The position numbers and the translations under genes are program-made. 7,580 nucleotides of DNA from Pseudomonadota bacterium (GTDB taxonomy: Bacteria; Pseudomonadota; Alphaproteobacteria; Caulobacterales; Caulobacteraceae). The stretch spans positions 1 through 7,580 of the forward strand of contig JAEXJH010000197.1 in NCBI GenBank assembly GCA_023445955.1, read 5' to 3'. The notes beneath the pieces are model-generated. The model was given only the letters and a program-made list of their open reading frames with translations. It had not been told where the DNA came from and ran no database searches. Shown here piece by piece: positions 5,272 to 7,580 of this stretch (its first letter is position 1; every line of letters begins with the position of its first letter).

Positions 5272-6027
5272 TCAACCCTTGGTCACGGTCATCATGTAGT
5301 TGATGTCGACATCGGCCGAGCGGCTCCAGCGGCCGGTCAGCGGATTGTAGGCGACGCCGAACGGCCCCTGCATCTCGACCGGCTCGCCGGCCAGGAAGGC
5401 GCGCAACTCTTCGGGCTTGAGGAATTGCTTCCACGCGTGGGTGCCCGGCGGCACCCAGCGCAGCACGTATTCGGCGCCGATCTTGGCCAGGGCCAGGGCC
5501 TTCAGCGTGCGGTTCAGGGTGGCCACGATCATCAAGCCGCCGGGTTTCAGCAGCTGGGAGCAGGTGCGCAGGAACGCGCCCGGATCGGCGACGTGCTCGA
5601 TGACCTCCATGGTCAGGACGACGTCGAACGGCCCCGCGCCCTCGGCCAGCAGCTGCTCGGCGGTGGCGGGGCGGTAACCGATCTCGAGCCCCTGTTCGGC
5701 CGCGTGGGTCGCGGCGGTCTTGATGTTCTTCTCAGAGGCGTCGACGGCGGTGACGGCAAAGCCCAGGCGGGCCATCGGCTCGGACAGCAGCCCGCCGCCG
5801 CAGCCGATGTCCAGCAGGGACAGGCCCTCGAACGGCTGGCGCAGGTTTCCGTCGCGATCGAAGCGGGCCAGGGCCTCCTCGCGGATGAAGGCCAGGCGGC
5901 AGGGATTGAACACGTGCAGCGGCGCGAACTTGCCCTTGGGATCCCACCACTCGGCGGCGATGGCCGAGAACCGCGCCACGTCGGCGGGGTCGATGCTCCA
6001 GGAGGGTGTGGCGCTAGTATCCGTCAT
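5272..6027 (-). CDS. ubiG: Ubiquinone biosynthesis O-methyltransferase UbiG
   Basis: A 251-residue SAM-dependent methyltransferase of normal UbiG length. It performs both O-methylations of ubiquinone synthesis: of the 2-polyprenyl-6-hydroxyphenol type intermediate and of demethylubiquinone. Visible signatures are the family N-terminus ([22 protein letters not shown]), [12 protein letters not shown] (34-45), motif [10 protein letters not shown] (71-79) with D96 at the end of strand 2, EVIEHVADP (141-149), the UbiG-specific TLNRTLKA (170-177) and [14 protein letters not shown] (195-208). There is no signal or membrane segment; it acts in the cytoplasm at the membrane face. Only a weak AGG-containing stretch precedes the ATG. 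The gene diverges from the secreted propeller-like gene with 65 bases between starts. Confidence 0.96.
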   Translation of the reverse strand: MTDTSATPSWSIDPADVARFSAIAAEWWDPKGKFAPLHVFNPCRLAFIREEALARFDRDGNLRQPFEGLSLLDIGCGGGLLSEPMARLGFAVTAVDASEKNIKTAATHAAEQGLEIGYRPATAEQLLAEGAGPFDVVLTMEVIEHVADPGAFLRTCSQLLKPGGLMIVATLNRTLKALALAKIGAEYVLRWVPPGTHAWKQFLKPEELRAFLAGEPVEMQGPFGVAYNPLTGRWSRSADVDINYMMTVTKG

Positions 6028-6040
6028 GAAGCCTATCTAG

Positions 6041-6075
6041 AGCGACCCAGGCGTCCGGGCTAGGGTCGGGTCGCT
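6041..6075. repeat. 8-bp inverted repeat in the ubiG divergent promoter region
   Basis: AGCGACCC (6041-6048) and GGGTCGCT (6068-6075) are exact inverted copies separated by 19 bases, between the two divergent start codons. The right arm also overlaps a short direct repeat, GGTCGGGTCG. It could be an operator pair or a leader hairpin for the plus-strand gene. I know no regulator for it. Confidence 0.35.
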
Positions 6076-6092
6076 GCGTAGAGGGAAAGCCC

Positions 6093-6932
6093 ATGAAGCC
6101 GTTGATCCTTGCCGCCCTTCTCGCGGTGCTTGCCGCGCCGGCCGTGGCCCAAGAGCCGACCCTCAAGACCGTCGAGACCCGTCGCCTGAACGCGCCCGAG
6201 GCCAACCAGGGCGTGGCGGTCGACAGGACCCACCTCTACGCCATCGATAACGGCCGCATCGCGCGCTACGACAAGGCCAGCGGCGTCAAGCAGGCCGAGT
6301 GGACGGGCGATCCCGTGCGCTTCAAGCACCTGAACGCCTGCCTGATCGTCGGCAAGGAGCTGGTCTGCGCCGGCTCGAACTATCCCAGCGTGCCGCAGAA
6401 CAGCGCGGTCGAGATCTTCGACCCCGTCAAGATGACCCACCTGCGCACCGTCGCCATCGGCCCGGGCATCGGCTCCCTGACCTGGATCGACCGCCACGAT
6501 GGCTTCTGGTGGGCGATGTTCGCCAACTATGACGCCAAGGGCGGCGAGCCCAACCGCGACCATCGCTGGACGACCCTGGTCAAGTACGACGACCAGTGGC
6601 GGCGGCTTGAAGCCTGGACCCTGCCCGAGACCGTGCTGGCGCGCATGGCCCCCTACAGCTGCTCGGGCGGCGGCTTCGGCGATGACGGCCTGCTCTATGT
6701 CACCGGCCACGACCGGCCCGAGCTCTACGCCCTGAAGGTGCCCACCGAGGGCGCGGCGGTGCTGGACCATGTCGCCACCCTCTCGATTCCCGTCGAGGGC
6801 CAGGCGATCGTCTGGGATCGCAGCGCCGACCCGGCGGGCAAGCGCACCCTCTGGGGCGTCAACCGCGCCACCCGCCAGGTCGTCGCCGTCAAGGTTCCGC
6901 CGGTTCCGGACGTTTCGGGCGCCCAAAAATAG
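6093..6932 (+). CDS. Secreted protein with propeller-like repeats, function unknown
   Basis: A 279-residue exported protein. The signal peptide MKPLILAALLAVLAAPAVA is cleaved after A19, leaving mature Q20. The rest shows about five blade-like segments of beta-rich character, each pairing a display strand with a following ligand-like strand: GVAVDRTHLYAIDNGRIARYD (40-60), LIVGKELVCAG then VEIFDP (84-111), LTWIDRHDGFWWAMF then LVKYDDQW (129-169), GLLYVTGHDRPELYAL (199-214) and ALWG-like RTLWGVNRATRQVVAV (251-266). This suggests a beta-propeller, possibly incomplete. C83 and C92 are close enough to form a disulfide; C190 lies in SCSGGGFG. GAGGGA ends 6 bases before the ATG, supporting the start. 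It stands between ubiG and lysC, with no sign of a shared pathway. No catalytic motif is recognised. Confidence 0.78.
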   Translation: MKPLILAALLAVLAAPAVAQEPTLKTVETRRLNAPEANQGVAVDRTHLYAIDNGRIARYDKASGVKQAEWTGDPVRFKHLNACLIVGKELVCAGSNYPSVPQNSAVEIFDPVKMTHLRTVAIGPGIGSLTWIDRHDGFWWAMFANYDAKGGEPNRDHRWTTLVKYDDQWRRLEAWTLPETVLARMAPYSCSGGGFGDDGLLYVTGHDRPELYALKVPTEGAAVLDHVATLSIPVEGQAIVWDRSADPAGKRTLWGVNRATRQVVAVKVPPVPDVSGAQK

Positions 6933-6943
6933 CGGCGAGAGCA

Positions 6944-6972
6944 TTGCGGCGCCGCATCAAGGTCGCTAGAAG
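6944..6972 (+). promoter_or_regulatory. Candidate sigma-73 housekeeping promoter of lysC
   Basis: TTGCGGC (6944-6950), 14 bases and GCTAGAAG (6965-6972) fit the Caulobacter housekeeping consensus TTGACGS, N10-14, GCTANAWC with 5 of 7 and 7 of 8 matches. Transcription would start near 6978, just before the leader stem-loop, leaving an untranslated leader of about 70 nt. The -35 overlaps the 12-bp palindrome TGCGGCGCCGCA (6945-6956). Confidence 0.5.
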
Positions 6973-6979
6973 GCGGCGG

Positions 6980-7018
6980 CTTGCGCGAGCGGGGGCGTCG
7001 AGCCGCGTTCCGCGCAAG
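6980..7018 (+). promoter_or_regulatory. Stem-loop in the lysC leader
   Basis: CTTGCGCG (6980-6987) and CGCGCAAG (7011-7018) form a perfect 8-bp stem. Inside, GCGG (6989-6992) can pair with CCGC (7003-7006). No T run follows, so it is not an ordinary terminator. It lies 15 bases before the lysC Shine-Dalgarno. It does not look like a lysine riboswitch, being far too short. Confidence 0.45.
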
Positions 7019-7047
7019 AATTGACCGGTTTTCGAGGTGACAGGCAC

Positions 7048-7580
7048 GTGTCTCGCTTGGTGATGAAGTTCGGCGGCACATCGGTGGCCGACCTGGAGCG
7101 CATCCGTCGGGTGGCGCGTCTGGTCGCGGCCGAGGTGGCGACGGGCAAGCAGGTGGCGGTGGTCGTCTCGGCCATGTCGGGCAAGACCAATGAGCTGGTC
7201 GCCTGGACGGACGGCGCGGGCCGCGCCGCCGCAGGGCTTCCGGAGTCGGACGACGAGTACGACGCCATCGTCGCCTCGGGCGAGCAGGTGACCGCGGGCC
7301 TCCTGGCCATGACCCTGCGCAACATGGGCCACAAGGCCCGCTCGTTCCTGGGCTGGCAGGTGCCGATCATCACCGACGAGGCCCATGGCCGCGCCCGGAT
7401 CGAGGACATCCCGCCCCAAAACCTGGAAGCGTGCTTCGAGAGCGGCGAGATCGCCGTCATCGCCGGCTTCCAGGGCGTGACCCCGAACCAGCGCATCACC
7501 ACCCTGGGCCGCGGCGGCTCGGACACCTCGGCCGTGGCGATCGCCGCCGCCATCAAGGGGGACTGCGACATCTATACGGA
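7048..7580 (+). CDS. lysC: Aspartokinase LysC, N-terminal part, 3' end beyond window
   Basis: The first 177 codons of aspartate kinase, which phosphorylates L-aspartate with ATP as the first step toward lysine, threonine, methionine and diaminopimelate. The start is GTG at 7048, with a strong GAGGTGA at 7034-7040 and a 7-base spacer. The amino acid kinase fold shows its marks: KFGGTSV (7-13) at the nucleotide site, [13 protein letters not shown] (38-50), IVASGEQ (74-80) for aspartate binding, GFQG (140-143) and [12 protein letters not shown] (151-162). The C-terminal ACT domains that sense lysine or threonine lie outside the window, so feedback class cannot be read. The length so far and motif spacing agree with the single-function alphaproteobacterial enzyme. 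The gene has its own promoter and leader hairpin. Confidence 0.96.
   Translation, partial: MSRLVMKFGGTSVADLERIRRVARLVAAEVATGKQVAVVVSAMSGKTNELVAWTDGAGRAAAGLPESDDEYDAIVASGEQVTAGLLAMTLRNMGHKARSFLGWQVPIITDEAHGRARIEDIPPQNLEACFESGEIAVIAGFQGVTPNQRITTLGRGGSDTSAVAIAAAIKGDCDIYT

Noticed and set aside
4736..5299. Plus-strand 187-codon ORF with hydrophobic Val/Ala/Gly-rich start
   Set aside because: It is the antisense shadow of the Tyr/Arg/Asp-rich repeat gene; the hydrophobic look comes from complementing those codons.

Overview
The window is high-GC DNA from an alphaproteobacterium. Gene content, codon use and promoter-like sites fit the Caulobacterales, probably Caulobacter or a close relative; this is inferred from protein character and no search was run. 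It looks like ordinary chromosome: I see no transposase, integrase, CRISPR array, rRNA gene or intact tRNA gene.

Region 1 (1-2862) begins with the start of a minus-strand methyltransferase resembling the mitochondrial complex I assembly factor NDUFAF5; it is cut by the window edge. Diverging from it is a tight plus-strand set: a ComF-family phosphoribosyltransferase, glutaredoxin 3 (grxC), a Nit1-type carbon-nitrogen hydrolase and a DUF1178 protein. The last three overlap by 4 and 1 bases, so they are almost certainly cotranscribed and translationally coupled. Glutaredoxin (which uses glutathione) next to a probable deaminated-glutathione amidase (which repairs a damaged form of glutathione) suggests a thiol-maintenance operon.

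Region 2 (2867-5143) is a minus-strand block of less familiar genes: a ferritin-like probable di-iron protein and two secreted glycine-zipper proteins. The ferritin-like gene has an exact GGAAC-N16-CGTT match to the general stress (EcfG, sigma-T in Caulobacter) promoter, and the small glycine-zipper gene has a one-mismatch version at the right distance. The larger glycine-zipper protein carries three repeats spaced exactly 52 residues, and its Shine-Dalgarno lies in a 7-bp hairpin. The block reads as envelope and stress functions placed between housekeeping genes.

Region 3 (5144-7580) returns to housekeeping: ubiG (ubiquinone O-methyltransferase, minus), a divergent secreted protein with propeller-like repeats, and the first 177 codons of lysC (aspartokinase), which has a recognisable sigma-73-type promoter and a 39-nt stem-loop in its leader.

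The most useful new leads are the two stress-sigma promoter candidates, the hairpin over the ribosome binding site, and the repeat plus glycine-zipper architecture. No wholly new multi-gene system is evident.
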